A stretch of DNA of 64,000 nt from contig CALRMU020000004.1 in NCBI GenBank assembly GCA_943369295.1, forward strand, positions 124,001 through 188,000, written 5' to 3'. Under the pieces are notes generated by a model. That model was not told the origin of the DNA and ran no database searches. It saw only the letters and a list, made by a program, of their open reading frames with translations. This document shows, piece by piece, positions 5,964-14,408 of the stretch. The DNA comes from JAKRSE01 sp943369295. GTDB taxonomy: Bacteria; Armatimonadota; Fimbriimonadia; Fimbriimonadales; Fimbriimonadaceae. The stretch's first letter is position 1, and each line of letters begins with the position of its first letter. A program made the position numbers and the translations under genes.

Positions 5964-7796
5964 GTGTTGAAGAACTTGAAACTGAAGACCAGGCTGTACA
6001 TGGGCGTGGCCATTGTCTGCCTTGCTTTGCTAATTCAGGCTGTCACTGGCGTGATGAGCGCCAAGAGGATCGCAGCGCTCAATGAGCATGTGGTGAGTTT
6101 TGACTTTGCAGCTATGGAAGAGCTAGAGCATGCCCATGGCTTGTTTCTTACCGATGAAATCCTGCTTTACAAAGCCGCAGCGTCAAGCAATGCCAGTAAT
6201 CTGGCTTTTGTCAAAGCTGAACGAGAAGAACTTGTTAGTGAGATTGATGGCCACATGAAGGCTCTGGTCGATATGACCAAGGGTCTTCCGATGACACTGC
6301 AGGTTGCCGCCTTCTCTGATGCATGGGTCAAGTACAAAGGCATTTCTGATGGATTGTTTGATCAGATCGAGAAGAATCCAAACAGCAAAGCCGGAGTTGG
6401 AAAAAACTGGGAAGCCTTGGCAGCGATGGACAAGGAATTCATGCAGGCGTATGAATCCGTCGAAGAAAAGCTGGATGAAAGTAGGAACTCTTCTCTGGCC
6501 TCAGCCAAAGCTACAGTAAATCAGCTCGTTTGGATCACAGCTTTGCTTTTTGTTGCTGTGACGATCACAGTTTTGATTGGCAGCCACTTCCTGCTGAAAT
6601 CAATTCTCCAGCCGCTTGCGGTGCTGACTGAGAAGCTGAACGCTGTGAATCGCAACTGCCTTACAGACTTTGGAAATGGATTGAAGGCCCTGTCTGTGGG
6701 CGATTTCACCTGCGATGTTCAGGCGCGGACTACCCCTATCACGAACCTGAGCAATGACGAGCTTGGTGACATTGGGCGTACCTTCAACAGCGTTCTTTCT
6801 AAGATGCAGGGAGCCATTAAGGACCTGCAGAACACACAGGTGAGTCTCAGTGAATTAATTGTTGGCATCCGTGAGAAATCGGTTCTCGTTTGGAGTCAGG
6901 ATTCTGCAGGCCGCAGCCAAGGGGTTGCAAGAGCCTTGCAGGAAGTTACAGACACGATGTCTGAATCCGCCAATACTGCCCAGGAAATGGCTGGTGGCAC
7001 TGAGAGTCTGGCCCGTGTTGCTGGCGATGCCGCCGCAACAATGGAGCAGGTAGATGTCTCGATTCAAAGAGTCAATCAGGCTGCCCAGGCCGTTCTTGAT
7101 CAGGCTGTTCACATGAGCAGCGGAGCTGAACTTGGATCAGAATCGCTGCAAAACTTGGTTGCGGCTCTGGATGAAATGGCGGTTCGAGCAGACTCCTCTA
7201 TGGTTTCGGTTCGAGCGCTTGGCGAAAAGCAGGATGAGATTGGATCGATCGTCCAGACTATTGAAGAGATTTCTGCCCAGACAAATCTGCTTGCTTTGAA
7301 CGCTGCTATCGAGGCAGCCCGAGCCGGAGAGCATGGCAGGGGCTTTGCTGTCGTTGCTGATGAAGTGAGGAAGCTGGCGGAGAGGGCTGCAAGTTCAACC
7401 CAAATGATCTCGGCTTTGATCGGAGATATTCGATCTTCTGTTGTGAGCACAGCTGAAGAAATGACGGCTGCGACGGAATCGGTCAAGCGAGGCCGAAGCC
7501 TCAGTGAAGAAACCACTGCTGCTCTGAACCAGATCGCGGTTGGTGCTCAAGAGGTAAGAGAACTGGCTACCAAAGCGCAGATGGAAGCTGAGAATCTTGG
7601 CGAACAGGCTAGTCAGGTGAGCAACCTTGTCTCCAATGTCGCTGCCATCAGTGAAGAATCTGCGGCTGGCACACAAGAGATCTCGGCTGGTCTGCACGAG
7701 GTTTCAGCCTCGGCAAGCCAGGTTAGCGAAGACCTAAGCGTGATCGCTTCTGGCCTGGCGTCAGAAGTTCAGCGGTTCCGACCCAAGGCGGCCTAG
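5964..7796 (+). CDS. Methyl-accepting chemotaxis protein
   Basis: A 610-residue chemoreceptor. TM1 lies at about residues 12-30 and is followed by a helical periplasmic four-helix-bundle sensor. TM2 is at about 190-212. A HAMP domain carrying the insert NRNCLTDFGNGLKALSVGDFT comes next, as found in Armatimonadota and actinobacterial receptors. The signalling domain has the hairpin tip (SAQTNLLALNAAIEAARAGE near residue 440, then GFAVVADEVRKLAERAASS). It would couple to CheW/CheA and flagella or pili; no che genes are in the window. The start is uncertain among TTG 5961, GTG 5964 and TTG 5967; GTG 5964 is best placed after GAGAG. A terminator follows. Confidence 0.93.
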   Translation: MLKNLKLKTRLYMGVAIVCLALLIQAVTGVMSAKRIAALNEHVVSFDFAAMEELEHAHGLFLTDEILLYKAAASSNASNLAFVKAEREELVSEIDGHMKALVDMTKGLPMTLQVAAFSDAWVKYKGISDGLFDQIEKNPNSKAGVGKNWEALAAMDKEFMQAYESVEEKLDESRNSSLASAKATVNQLVWITALLFVAVTITVLIGSHFLLKSILQPLAVLTEKLNAVNRNCLTDFGNGLKALSVGDFTCDVQARTTPITNLSNDELGDIGRTFNSVLSKMQGAIKDLQNTQVSLSELIVGIREKSVLVWSQDSAGRSQGVARALQEVTDTMSESANTAQEMAGGTESLARVAGDAAATMEQVDVSIQRVNQAAQAVLDQAVHMSSGAELGSESLQNLVAALDEMAVRADSSMVSVRALGEKQDEIGSIVQTIEEISAQTNLLALNAAIEAARAGEHGRGFAVVADEVRKLAERAASSTQMISALIGDIRSSVVSTAEEMTAATESVKRGRSLSEETTAALNQIAVGAQEVRELATKAQMEAENLGEQASQVSNLVSNVAAISEESAAGTQEISAGLHEVSASASQVSEDLSVIASGLASEVQRFRPKAA

Positions 7797-7820
7797 CCGT
7801 GTCTCTCCTGTAGATGATGA

Positions 7821-7856
7821 ATGAGCCTGCCACTCGGCAGGCTCATTCTGTTTTTT
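7821..7856 (+). terminator. Terminator of the chemoreceptor gene
   Basis: ATGAGCCTGCC at 7821-7831 pairs with GGCAGGCTCAT at 7836-7846 (11-bp perfect stem, 4-nt loop), followed by TCTGTTTTTT. Confidence 0.9.
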
Positions 7857-7931
7857 CGATGGCGGCATACTTGGGCCAGGGGCCCTTAGTTGAATCTTAA
7901 CGACTGGGGGCGGCGTCAGACCAGATAGTCC

Positions 7932-8318
7932 ATGGAAGAAATCTCCAAAGAAGCCAAGGAGGATCGCGAGGAGCAGCTCAGGCTGATGCGCGAGAACAAT
8001 CTGCTGATTCGTCGGCAGATAAAGGACAACAACAACTGGACCTTGATTCTTCTTCGTGGCATGGTGATGGGTTTGGGAGCAGCTGTCGGCGCCACGGTCA
8101 TACTTTCTCTGGCTGTCTGGATGATTCGTCCGCTGCAGGGGATTGAACCGATCAAACCTGCGGTCGAGCGTCTTGTTGAAACTCTTGAGAAGCTGGAGAG
8201 ACACCGTCCTGGCGGCGGAGTGATTGATGAGGAGACGGCCAAGGCTCGCGGCAGTTCCACGGAGCCTATTGAAAGGGTGGGGAGCGAACCGGATTCCCCG
8301 AAAGGCTCAAGTCAGTAG
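7932..8318 (+). CDS. Small membrane protein, DUF5665-like
   Basis: A 128-residue protein with a charged N-terminal helix (EEISKEAKEDREEQLRLM), one membrane segment at about residues 43-68 (MVMGLGAAVGATVILSLAVW) and a soluble coiled-coil-prone tail rich in Glu, Pro and Ser. The R-G-x2-x-GLGAAVGATV pattern at the start of the helix resembles DUF5665 proteins, which have no known function. It is transcribed alone, between a terminator and the convergent toxin-antitoxin pair. Confidence 0.65.
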   Translation: MEEISKEAKEDREEQLRLMRENNLLIRRQIKDNNNWTLILLRGMVMGLGAAVGATVILSLAVWMIRPLQGIEPIKPAVERLVETLEKLERHRPGGGVIDEETAKARGSSTEPIERVGSEPDSPKGSSQ

Positions 8319-8350
8319 CTGCTGCTAGGTGCTAAAAAGCCATCCATCAT

Positions 8351-8677
8351 TTAGCCCAGTGAGATTACGTGAAACGAGCCAGGCAAGATTTCCATTAGAA
8401 CTTGGTTTACTTGCGGGGCTAAAGGTTCTATATGAGGCCAACTGATTCTCTTCGTGTCTAGGACGATAATCGCTAGCTTTCGATTTGACAGGTTTTGCTG
8501 ATGTCGGAGGTTTTTGTCGGCAGTGATCATTGCTTCGAAGCCCTCGGACTCAGCCCGCTTTATCAGTTCTCCGTTGACAAGCTCGGACCAGCCGAGCTTA
8601 TGGGCGTGGATTGCTTGGTGTCCGGGCAGAAGCCGAGCAAACCTCGGATTTATGTTGTGGTCAAGCAGAACCTTCAT
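8351..8677 (-). CDS. DUF5615 PIN-like toxin
   Basis: A 108-residue protein starting MKVLLDHNINPRFARLLPGH. The N-terminal LLDxN and the later MITADKNLRHQQ carry the acidic residues of PIN-like (Mut7-C/DUF5615) nucleases. Proteins of this type pair with DUF433 antitoxins and are thought to cleave RNA. The start codon at 8677 overlaps the last base of the upstream antitoxin stop (TAATG), so translation is coupled; a longer frame reading upstream to 8728 is not the real start. A second pair of the same type is at 52.5 kb. Confidence 0.85.
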   Translation of the reverse strand: MKVLLDHNINPRFARLLPGHQAIHAHKLGWSELVNGELIKRAESEGFEAMITADKNLRHQQNLSNRKLAIIVLDTKRISWPHIEPLAPQVNQVLMEILPGSFHVISLG

Positions 8678-8919
8678 TAGCTTGCAAGGTCCAAACCGAG
8701 GGCAAGCCTTGCTTGATTCTGCTGCCAATGAATAACTGCTTCCGCCTGTTCTTTAGCGACTGCAGGATAGCCCTCAAGGAACGCTGAAAGCCCATCACCA
8801 TCATCCAAGGTATCAAAGAGAGCCTGGACTGGCACTCTTGTCCCCCTAAAGCACACTGCGCCGCTTACGATATCTGGCTGAGAATCAAGGATTTTACTAA
8901 GAGATTCTGGGATTTTCAT
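8677..8919 (-). CDS. DUF433 antitoxin
   Basis: An 80-residue protein starting MKIPESLSKILDSQPDIVSG, followed by AVCFRGTRVPVQALFDTLDDG and FLEGYPAVAKEQAEAVI. The RGTRVPV segment and the following helices are the signature of DUF433, a winged-helix-like antitoxin of the VapB45 type. It would neutralise the adjoining DUF5615 toxin and probably repress the pair. The ATG at 8919 is chosen because the protein family begins there; 40 extra upstream residues are low quality. Confidence 0.85.
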   Translation of the reverse strand: MKIPESLSKILDSQPDIVSGAVCFRGTRVPVQALFDTLDDGDGLSAFLEGYPAVAKEQAEAVIHWQQNQARLALGLDLAS

Positions 8920-9064
8920 TTTTCCAAACTCGGCCCCGCTGGACTGCCCTGCTGCTTGGTGCGGAACCTTCTTTGTTGAGAATACGCCAAATGCCGTTGG
9001 ATTGGCACTTCTCTCAAGCTTCAGACTCACACTCAGCACCTAGTGGAAGCCGGGGACAAAGGTC

Positions 9065-9091
9065 TTGGCACTCTGGTCCCAAGACTGCCAG
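9065..9091 (+). promoter_or_regulatory. CIRCE-like operator 1 (HrcA) upstream of groESL
   Basis: TTGGCACTC-N9-GACTGCCAG, compared with the consensus TTAGCACTC-N9-GAGTGCTAA. The left half matches 8 of 9 and the right half 6 of 9, with the exact 9-nt spacer. It lies about 95-120 bp before groES. Confidence 0.6.
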
Positions 9092-9115
9092 AGACAGCCC
9101 CTGATGAGACCATAA

Positions 9116-9142
9116 TCAGCAGTCAATCCCTGCGAGTGCCAA
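9116..9142 (+). promoter_or_regulatory. CIRCE-like operator 2 (HrcA) upstream of groESL
   Basis: TCAGCAGTC-N9-GAGTGCCAA. The left half matches 7 of 9 and the right half 8 of 9 against CIRCE, again with a 9-nt spacer, 51 bp downstream of the first element. HrcA would repress groESL from these sites; hrcA itself is not in the window. Confidence 0.6.
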
Positions 9143-9186
9143 GGTGCGCCGAGGCACCCGCGGGAAAACTTTGGAGAATAACCAGA

Positions 9187-9477
9187 ATGGCCAACATTCG
9201 CCCGCTTGGAGACAAAGTGGTGGTCAAGGTCCTTGAGGCCGATGAAAAGACCGCCGGAGGAATCATCCTCCCCGATTCCGCCAAGAAGAAGCCGACCGAA
9301 GGCGAGGTCGTTGCCATTGGCAACGGTCGAGTCCTCGACAACGGTGATCACGCCCCCCTGACCGTTCAGGTTGGCGACCGCGTGCTTTTCAGCAAGTACG
9401 GCGGCAACGAAGTGACCCTGGATGGCAAGGACTACACGATCTTGGACGAAGATCAGATCTACGCTATCGTCAAGTAA
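9187..9477 (+). CDS. groS: Co-chaperonin GroES (Hsp10)
   Basis: A 96-residue GroES of normal length: MANIRPLGDKVVVKVLEADE, the mobile loop TAGGIILPDSAKKKPTEGEV, and the C-terminal VGDRVLFSKYGGNEV. Seven copies cap GroEL during ATP-driven folding. The ATG at 9187 follows GGAG at the right distance; 48 upstream in-frame residues are not part of the protein because they cover the CIRCE-like operators. It is followed after 19 bp by groL. Confidence 0.97.
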   Translation: MANIRPLGDKVVVKVLEADEKTAGGIILPDSAKKKPTEGEVVAIGNGRVLDNGDHAPLTVQVGDRVLFSKYGGNEVTLDGKDYTILDEDQIYAIVK

Positions 9478-9496
9478 ATAAAGAGGATTTTAGAAA

Positions 9497-11122
9497 ATGG
9501 CTGCAAAGAACCTGTTGTTTGATGAGAACGCTCGCCGCGCTCTTGAGCGAGGCGTCAACAAAGTCGCCGACGCTGTTAAAGTCACCCTCGGCCCCAAGGG
9601 TCGAAACGTTGTCCTGGATAAGAAGTGGGGAAGCCCAACCATCACCAAGGACGGAGTGACCGTTGCCAAGGAAGTTGAACTGGAAGATCCTTATGAGAAT
9701 ATGGGCGCCCAGCTCTGCAAAGAAGTTGCCAGCAAGACCAATGACGTCGCCGGCGACGGAACCACCACCGCTACCGTTCTCGCCCAGTCCATCGTCAACG
9801 AAGGCCTGCGCTACGTGGCTGCTGGCGGAAACCCAATCGCTGTCAAGCGTGGAATCGACAAGGCTGTTGCCGCTGTCATCGAATCGGTGAAGGCTCAGGC
9901 TCAGGTCGTTAAGGACAAGGAGCAGGTCGAATTCGTCGCCACCATTGCTGGCAACGATGCCGAAATTGGCAAGCAGGTTGCTGATGCCATGGACAAGGTC
10001 GGCAAGGATGGAGTCATCACCGTCGAAGAAAGCAAGGGCCGCGAAACGACCGTCGAGATCGTTGAGGGCATGCAGTTCGACCGTGGCTACATTTCTCCCT
10101 ACTTCGTCACCGATCCTGAGAGAATGGAAGCCGTGCTTGAGAATCCTCTGATCCTCATCCACGAAAAGAAGATCTCCAGCGCACAGGATTTCCTTCCTTT
10201 CCTTGAGAAGGCTGCCCAGGCTCGCAAGCCCATCCTCGTCATTGCCGAGGATATCGAAGGCGACGCTCTGGCCACCATCGTTCTCAACAAGATTCGCGGC
10301 ATCCTTCAGGTCGCTGCCGTCAAAGCTCCTGGCTTTGGCGACCGACGCAAGGCCATGCTCGAAGACCTGGCCATCCTGACCGCCGGAACCTTTGTCAGCG
10401 ACGACCTTGGTCAGAAGCTGGACAGCGTTGGACTCGACATGCTGGGCACCGCCAAGAAGGTTGTGATCACCAAAGAAGAGACCACCATCATTGAAGGCGC
10501 TGGCAACAAGGAAGCCGTGATGGGCCGAATCGCTCAGATCAAGGCTCAGATCGAGAACACCGACAGCAACTACGACCGAGAGAAGCTGCAGGAAAGACTT
10601 GCCAAGCTGAGCGGCGGAGTTGCCGTCATTAAGGTTGGCGCCAGCACCGAAACCGAGCTGAAGGAAAAGAAGCACCGCTACGAGGACGCCCTGAGCGCCA
10701 CCCGAGCGGCCGTTGAAGAAGGAATCGTCCCTGGCGGCGGAACCACTCTTCTGCGCGCTTCTGCCGTCCTCGACGCAATGACCGTTGAAGGCGACGAGCG
10801 CACCGGCGTTGACATTGTTCGACGCGCTCTCGAAGCTCCTCTGCGACAGATCGCTGAGAACGCTGGCCTCGAAGGCAGCATTGTGGTTGAAAAGGTTCGC
10901 GGCCTGGCTGCTCCTCATGGCCTCAACGCTGCAACTGGCGAGTACGTCGATATGATCGCCGCTGGCATCGTCGACCCTGCCAAGGTCACTCGCAGCACCA
11001 TCCAGAACGCTGCCTCCATCGCAGGCTTGGTCCTCACGACCGAGGCTCTGGTGGTCGAAAAGCCTGAGTCCAAGAAGGCTCCTTCCATGCCCGGTGGTGG
11101 CATGGGCGACATGGACTTCTAA
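9497..11122 (+). CDS. groL: Chaperonin GroEL (Hsp60)
   Basis: A 541-residue chaperonin with the family blocks in order: VTLGPKGRNVVLDKKWGSP, VAGDGTTTATVLAQ (ATP site, near residue 86), GYISPYFVTDPERMEA, a central apical domain, GGVAVIKVGASTETE and GIVPGGGTTLLRA. It forms the double ring that folds client proteins with GroES. The C-terminus ends PGGGMGDMDF; the usual GGM repeat is reduced. AGAGG lies before the start. Codon use is strongly biased toward C-ending codons, as expected for a highly expressed gene. A long open frame on the opposite strand is a by-product of this bias. Confidence 0.98.
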   Translation: MAAKNLLFDENARRALERGVNKVADAVKVTLGPKGRNVVLDKKWGSPTITKDGVTVAKEVELEDPYENMGAQLCKEVASKTNDVAGDGTTTATVLAQSIVNEGLRYVAAGGNPIAVKRGIDKAVAAVIESVKAQAQVVKDKEQVEFVATIAGNDAEIGKQVADAMDKVGKDGVITVEESKGRETTVEIVEGMQFDRGYISPYFVTDPERMEAVLENPLILIHEKKISSAQDFLPFLEKAAQARKPILVIAEDIEGDALATIVLNKIRGILQVAAVKAPGFGDRRKAMLEDLAILTAGTFVSDDLGQKLDSVGLDMLGTAKKVVITKEETTIIEGAGNKEAVMGRIAQIKAQIENTDSNYDREKLQERLAKLSGGVAVIKVGASTETELKEKKHRYEDALSATRAAVEEGIVPGGGTTLLRASAVLDAMTVEGDERTGVDIVRRALEAPLRQIAENAGLEGSIVVEKVRGLAAPHGLNAATGEYVDMIAAGIVDPAKVTRSTIQNAASIAGLVLTTEALVVEKPESKKAPSMPGGGMGDMDF

Positions 11123-11146
11123 GGAAGTCTCCTGTCGGTCGGGAAG

Positions 11147-11181
11147 AGTGGGGAGGAGGCGTCAGCCTCCTCCCCACTTTG
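11147..11181 (+). terminator. Terminator of groESL
   Basis: GTGGGGAGGAGGC at 11148-11160 pairs perfectly with 11165-11177 around GTCA, then TTTGTG. Confidence 0.85.
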
Positions 11182-11217
11182 TGTTTGGGGGACTATTTTT
11201 TTGGGGGGGCGGGGTGC

Positions 11218-11236
11218 CACCGGTCCTTGACCGGTG
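11218..11236. repeat. Palindromic repeat, class P
   Basis: CACCGGTC-CTT-GACCGGTG, preceded by GGGGTGC. Same plan as the 2-kb copies, but the arms have changed from CACTGGTC to CACCGGTC on both sides, so pairing is kept. Confidence 0.75.
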
Positions 11237-11260
11237 ATAGAACCAAGCTGTTGTGAGAGG

Positions 11261-11279
11261 CACGGCTCACGGAGCCGTG
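11261..11279. repeat. Palindromic repeat, class P
   Basis: CACGGCTC-ACG-GAGCCGTG followed by GCACCCG. It carries the ACG centre seen in several copies and a third version of the arm sequence, again compensated. It lies 90 bp past the groESL terminator. Confidence 0.75.
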
Positions 11280-11349
11280 GCACCCGATCTAATTCCTCAG
11301 TCCTCTCTGAGTTGAGGCAACACAATCGCTGCTGACCGAACATTGGACC

Positions 11350-12243
11350 CTACATGGTCCAGGGTTCGGCCTTCATATCCACCTCGTCCGACCATCGTCT
11401 CTGCAAAGCCTGAATCTCGATGACAATGTTCGGGTCTAGGGGTTCGGTGTGAGAAGTGGACTGCAGCAGTTCGGCCAAGCCATCCAGCCGGGAAGTCGCC
11501 CCGACCGTCGCCTTGACACCAGGCAGCCCGAGACTGAAGCGAGCAGAGAATTCGCTCCACTTTTCGATTCCTGAAGCCTCGAACAAAGGAAGAACCTTCT
11601 GAGCGCGTGGCTTTTGATACTCGGCCCAGGCATTGACAGCAAGCTGTCGGATGTCGCCACCAGAGACGGTTCTCATGGCGACTATAGGGAAGCCCTTCTC
11701 TTGAATCAGATCCCATAGCTCGTTGCTGGCAAAGCGCTGAAGGGGGTTGAGATAGAAAATGACGGCATCGATGAGGCCAGCAGCGTTGCCCGACTTGATG
11801 GCCTCAAGGGCGGTGGAGGAAGTCCAGGGGAAGACCTCAAGAACGAAGCTGTTGACCAGGCCAGATTCCTTGAGCTTCATGAGTCCGGCGTGGCCTGGTC
11901 CGCCTTTCTTGATGTCTTCGGCCAAATCTCCGCCGGGGCAGAGCTGCCCGATCTCCATCCTTTCTTTGCCTAATGCCTCAATCTGAGTTCGAATCTGTCC
12001 TTCAACTTCCTCGACCGAGCTCCAGCCGATTTTGTAGATGAGGTTTGGCTTCTTTTCCGGAGCCTGGTCGAAGGCCGCTCGCAGCACGGTCAGGGCATCT
12101 CCGTACTGGTGGCTGGTGTGGAACCAGACTCCAGAATCCATGGCGGCAAGGGCAGTTTTGACCCTCTCCTCGTGCGGAATTGCGCCATCGCCCATGCGGG
12201 TGGTGCCGAAGACGTAGCGAGAAAGCTGAGAGAAGGTGGACAT
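11350..12243 (-). CDS. Aldo/keto reductase family protein
   Basis: A 297-residue protein with the overall plan of NAD(P)H-dependent aldo/keto reductases: start RYVFGTTRMGDG, HTSHQYGDALTVLR (position of the catalytic Tyr, about residue 47), a GKERMEIGQLCPGG strand and a C-terminal FSLGLPGVKATVGATSRLDG block that fits the cofactor-binding end of the barrel. The usual GRSE and KPAVNQxE motifs are weak, so activity and substrate are uncertain. It is the last gene of a minus-strand set with a CBM9-like protein, a GNAT enzyme and an acyltransferase; the 38-bp gap to the CBM9-like gene suggests co-transcription. Confidence 0.78.
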   Translation of the reverse strand: MSTFSQLSRYVFGTTRMGDGAIPHEERVKTALAAMDSGVWFHTSHQYGDALTVLRAAFDQAPEKKPNLIYKIGWSSVEEVEGQIRTQIEALGKERMEIGQLCPGGDLAEDIKKGGPGHAGLMKLKESGLVNSFVLEVFPWTSSTALEAIKSGNAAGLIDAVIFYLNPLQRFASNELWDLIQEKGFPIVAMRTVSGGDIRQLAVNAWAEYQKPRAQKVLPLFEASGIEKWSEFSARFSLGLPGVKATVGATSRLDGLAELLQSTSHTEPLDPNIVIEIQALQRRWSDEVDMKAEPWTM

Positions 12244-12281
12244 CTGCCCCTCAGGTTACCAATCTTTTGGGTTCTGCGCCG

Positions 12282-13061
12282 CTAAACCTCAAACCGTACT
12301 GGTGTGAACTTTTCTGGCATGTGGGTGTCGTATCGTCCGTGAGGAGTGACGCACCAAGCGGCCTGATGCTCCTTTTCTCCGATCGCAATTTTTTGGAACC
12401 TGCCAAGGAAGAGGTTCCAGACATCGCCATCTTTTGGCGGAAGAGATCGGCCATTGGCAAGAAGAGTCAGGCTCTGCCAAGGGATGGAGATTTCGCAGGT
12501 CCAGCCTTCACTTCGCTGGGTGTTATCGTTTAAGGTGCCCTGAATGGCAATAGCCGTTTTTAGTCCAGGAAGATCGAAATCTGTAAAAGCCCAGCGAGTC
12601 TTTCGGGGGTGGTTGCCATCCCAAAAGTGCTCGGCGGTTCTATCAAAGTCTCCGCCGAAAGAATAGGCTTTACGCTTGTGAACATTGAACTCCTTTTGAT
12701 CAAAATTTTCATAAGAATCCCGCCAGATAAAGAAGACTTCGTAGATTGTGTTGAGGGCGTTTAGCTCCAGTTCGTAGTAGCAGTCCCCGCCATCGATAAA
12801 GACTTCAACATCGTTCTCTCTAAAGATGAGGGAATCTCTTTCGGTTTGGTGGGCAGTGGGGAAGGGTTCCTGCACCCAGAAGCCGATATAGAGGTTTTGG
12901 TCATCCCAAAGGACCGCTGTTTTGGTATCTAGCAGGCCTGGCTGCCCAGTGGCCATATCGACAAAATTCTCCGACTTGACTGCGTCGTTCCAAGCGTCGC
13001 TGGTTAGGGTTCCGTCGATGGTCGGGGGGGTGTGGGTTCGTTTGGCGATGAGCATTTTCAC
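12282..13061 (-). CDS. CBM9-like (DOMON-type) carbohydrate-binding protein
   Basis: A 259-residue protein that matches the CBM9-like domain throughout: PPTIDGTLTSDAWNDA, TAVLWDDQNLYIGFWVQEP, ENDVEVFIDGGDCYYELELN (three family hallmarks in the first half) and a Trp-rich C-terminus (GWTCEISIPWQSL). There is no signal peptide, so it is probably cytoplasmic or needs another partner. Stand-alone CBM9-like proteins are common in bacteria that use plant or microbial glycans, but their role is not settled. Confidence 0.85.
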   Translation of the reverse strand: MKMLIAKRTHTPPTIDGTLTSDAWNDAVKSENFVDMATGQPGLLDTKTAVLWDDQNLYIGFWVQEPFPTAHQTERDSLIFRENDVEVFIDGGDCYYELELNALNTIYEVFFIWRDSYENFDQKEFNVHKRKAYSFGGDFDRTAEHFWDGNHPRKTRWAFTDFDLPGLKTAIAIQGTLNDNTQRSEGWTCEISIPWQSLTLLANGRSLPPKDGDVWNLFLGRFQKIAIGEKEHQAAWCVTPHGRYDTHMPEKFTPVRFEV

Positions 13062-13121
13062 GACCTTACCTGGGGTCGGTGGGGGAACCCGGCCTAAAAC
13101 GGCTGCTGGTTTTGGCAGCGC

Positions 13122-13517
13122 TTAGCCAGCCCTGTAGTTCCTTCTGCACATGCCAACAACTCGCGTCATGCCGAGCTTTTCGTAAAAGGGAACAACCGAC
13201 TCGTCACAGAGAAGATCCAGGGCGTACCGATCCTGATAATGTTCAAAGGCTCGCTTCAGCAGCTCGGTGCCGATGCCCTGCCCGCGATAGTCCTCTAACA
13301 CTTCGATTGACGTGATGAAGGCGAAAAGCTGGCCATCCCCGATCACGGCAAGATAGCCGATGACCCGGTCCTCTTCCATGGCCAAGAGGACATACTCGCT
13401 GCCCTTCCACATAGAGATCAGCTTTTCTGGAGCAACTGTCAGAGCCCAATCTTTGTGGAATCCGACCACCTGCTCTGGACGAAGATCCTTCAAGAATGCT
13501 GAGTATGCAATGGCCAT
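13122..13517 (-). CDS. GNAT family N-acetyltransferase
   Basis: A 131-residue GNAT protein. The acetyl-CoA-binding motif is ITSIEVLEDYRGQGIGTELL at about residues 69-88 (R/Q-x2-G-x-G/A pattern), followed by YALDLLCDESVVPFYEKLGM, the usual C-terminal beta4-beta5 region. The substrate is unknown. It lies 10 bp after the acyltransferase gene and is probably translated from the same message. Confidence 0.88.
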   Translation of the reverse strand: MAIAYSAFLKDLRPEQVVGFHKDWALTVAPEKLISMWKGSEYVLLAMEEDRVIGYLAVIGDGQLFAFITSIEVLEDYRGQGIGTELLKRAFEHYQDRYALDLLCDESVVPFYEKLGMTRVVGMCRRNYRAG

Positions 13518-13527
13518 TTTTTGACAA

Positions 13528-14346
13528 TTATCTCACGGCCTTTCTTGAAGCGTAAGTTTCAAGCAGGTGCTTCATCGTGGATTTTAGGTCGCACGAAGAG
13601 CCGGAGACTGCCCGGCCAAAGTCAACCGAGACCTTGACGTGGCGGTACCAAGGCAGCAGAATCTGCAGGGTTGCCCCCGCCCAGTCACGATCCTTCTGAT
13701 TCTTAAATCTCCTTACCAGAAGGCTGTTGGTTGCTGGTCCAGAAATGACTCCGGCGACGAGGGCAGGAACCAAAACCGTTCCCTCGACCTTTGCCGCCAA
13801 AGCTGCCGGACTCGCGGACCAGGTTTCTATTGATTCATAACCTCCTTGCCTGATTGAGGGATCGGGCTCGATTTTGCCGGCGGGGAAGGTGAGAAGCGCT
13901 CCACCTGATCGGAGGTGTTCTAAGGAAAGACGAATGGCTTGAGTCGATTCTGGCTGGCTGATGATCAGGGATCGGCTGACATTTGGAAGAAGCTTGAGCA
14001 GGTCGCGTTCGGCGGCAATGACCTTAAGGTCCGCTCTGCCGATTGCGGCCCAAAGGGCCATGGCGTCCGCCATCCCGGGGTGATTGCTGGCGACAATAAG
14101 GGGACCGGTCCGTGGGAGGTGCTCTTGACCCGTGACCTTGACCCCTCCGGTGAAGTGTTCAACCAGATATTGCCCGGCTGCTGCAATTCCGTCCCGACCT
14201 AACCGGTCATCGAAGGCTATCAGAACCTTGGCAAAGCGTCTGGAAGGGAGACGGGCTAAGGGCATCCAGCGAGGGCCGAGCTTAAAGGCATTGCAGAGGT
14301 CTTGAGCGCAGATGTCAACTAGCTCTGACTGCTTTAGCTCCTCCAC
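13528..14346 (-). CDS. PlsC-like acyltransferase
   Basis: A 272-residue protein with a 1-acyl-glycerol-3-phosphate acyltransferase-type domain. IVASNHPGMADAMAL at about residue 95 holds the catalytic H-x4-D, and LLTFPAGKIEPDPS near residue 155 stands in for the substrate-binding FPEGTR. The altered second motif suggests an acceptor other than lysophosphatidic acid; relatives act on glycolipids or ornithine lipids. No membrane helix is clear. It is the first gene of the acyltransferase-GNAT-CBM9-AKR set and diverges from the glycosidase gene 62 bp away. Confidence 0.8.
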   Translation of the reverse strand: MEELKQSELVDICAQDLCNAFKLGPRWMPLARLPSRRFAKVLIAFDDRLGRDGIAAAGQYLVEHFTGGVKVTGQEHLPRTGPLIVASNHPGMADAMALWAAIGRADLKVIAAERDLLKLLPNVSRSLIISQPESTQAIRLSLEHLRSGGALLTFPAGKIEPDPSIRQGGYESIETWSASPAALAAKVEGTVLVPALVAGVISGPATNSLLVRRFKNQKDRDWAGATLQILLPWYRHVKVSVDFGRAVSGSSCDLKSTMKHLLETYASRKAVR

Positions 14347-14408
14347 TTTTGCTTCTACGACGTCTATCCTTCAGTCCTCCTTAACTTAGTTTGGCTAGAC
14401 TAGAAGCT

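Noticed and set aside
6880..6960. Possible frameshift in the chemoreceptor gene
   Set aside because: The segment before the signalling domain looks unusual, but the frame stays open and matches receptor patterns (ARALQEV, SANTAQEMAGG) on both sides without a shift.
9470..10918. A 482-codon open frame on the minus strand opposite groL
   Set aside because: It is a shadow of the strong codon bias of groL; its translation is low in complexity (many Asp, Gly, Leu, Asn, Ser) and has no family features.
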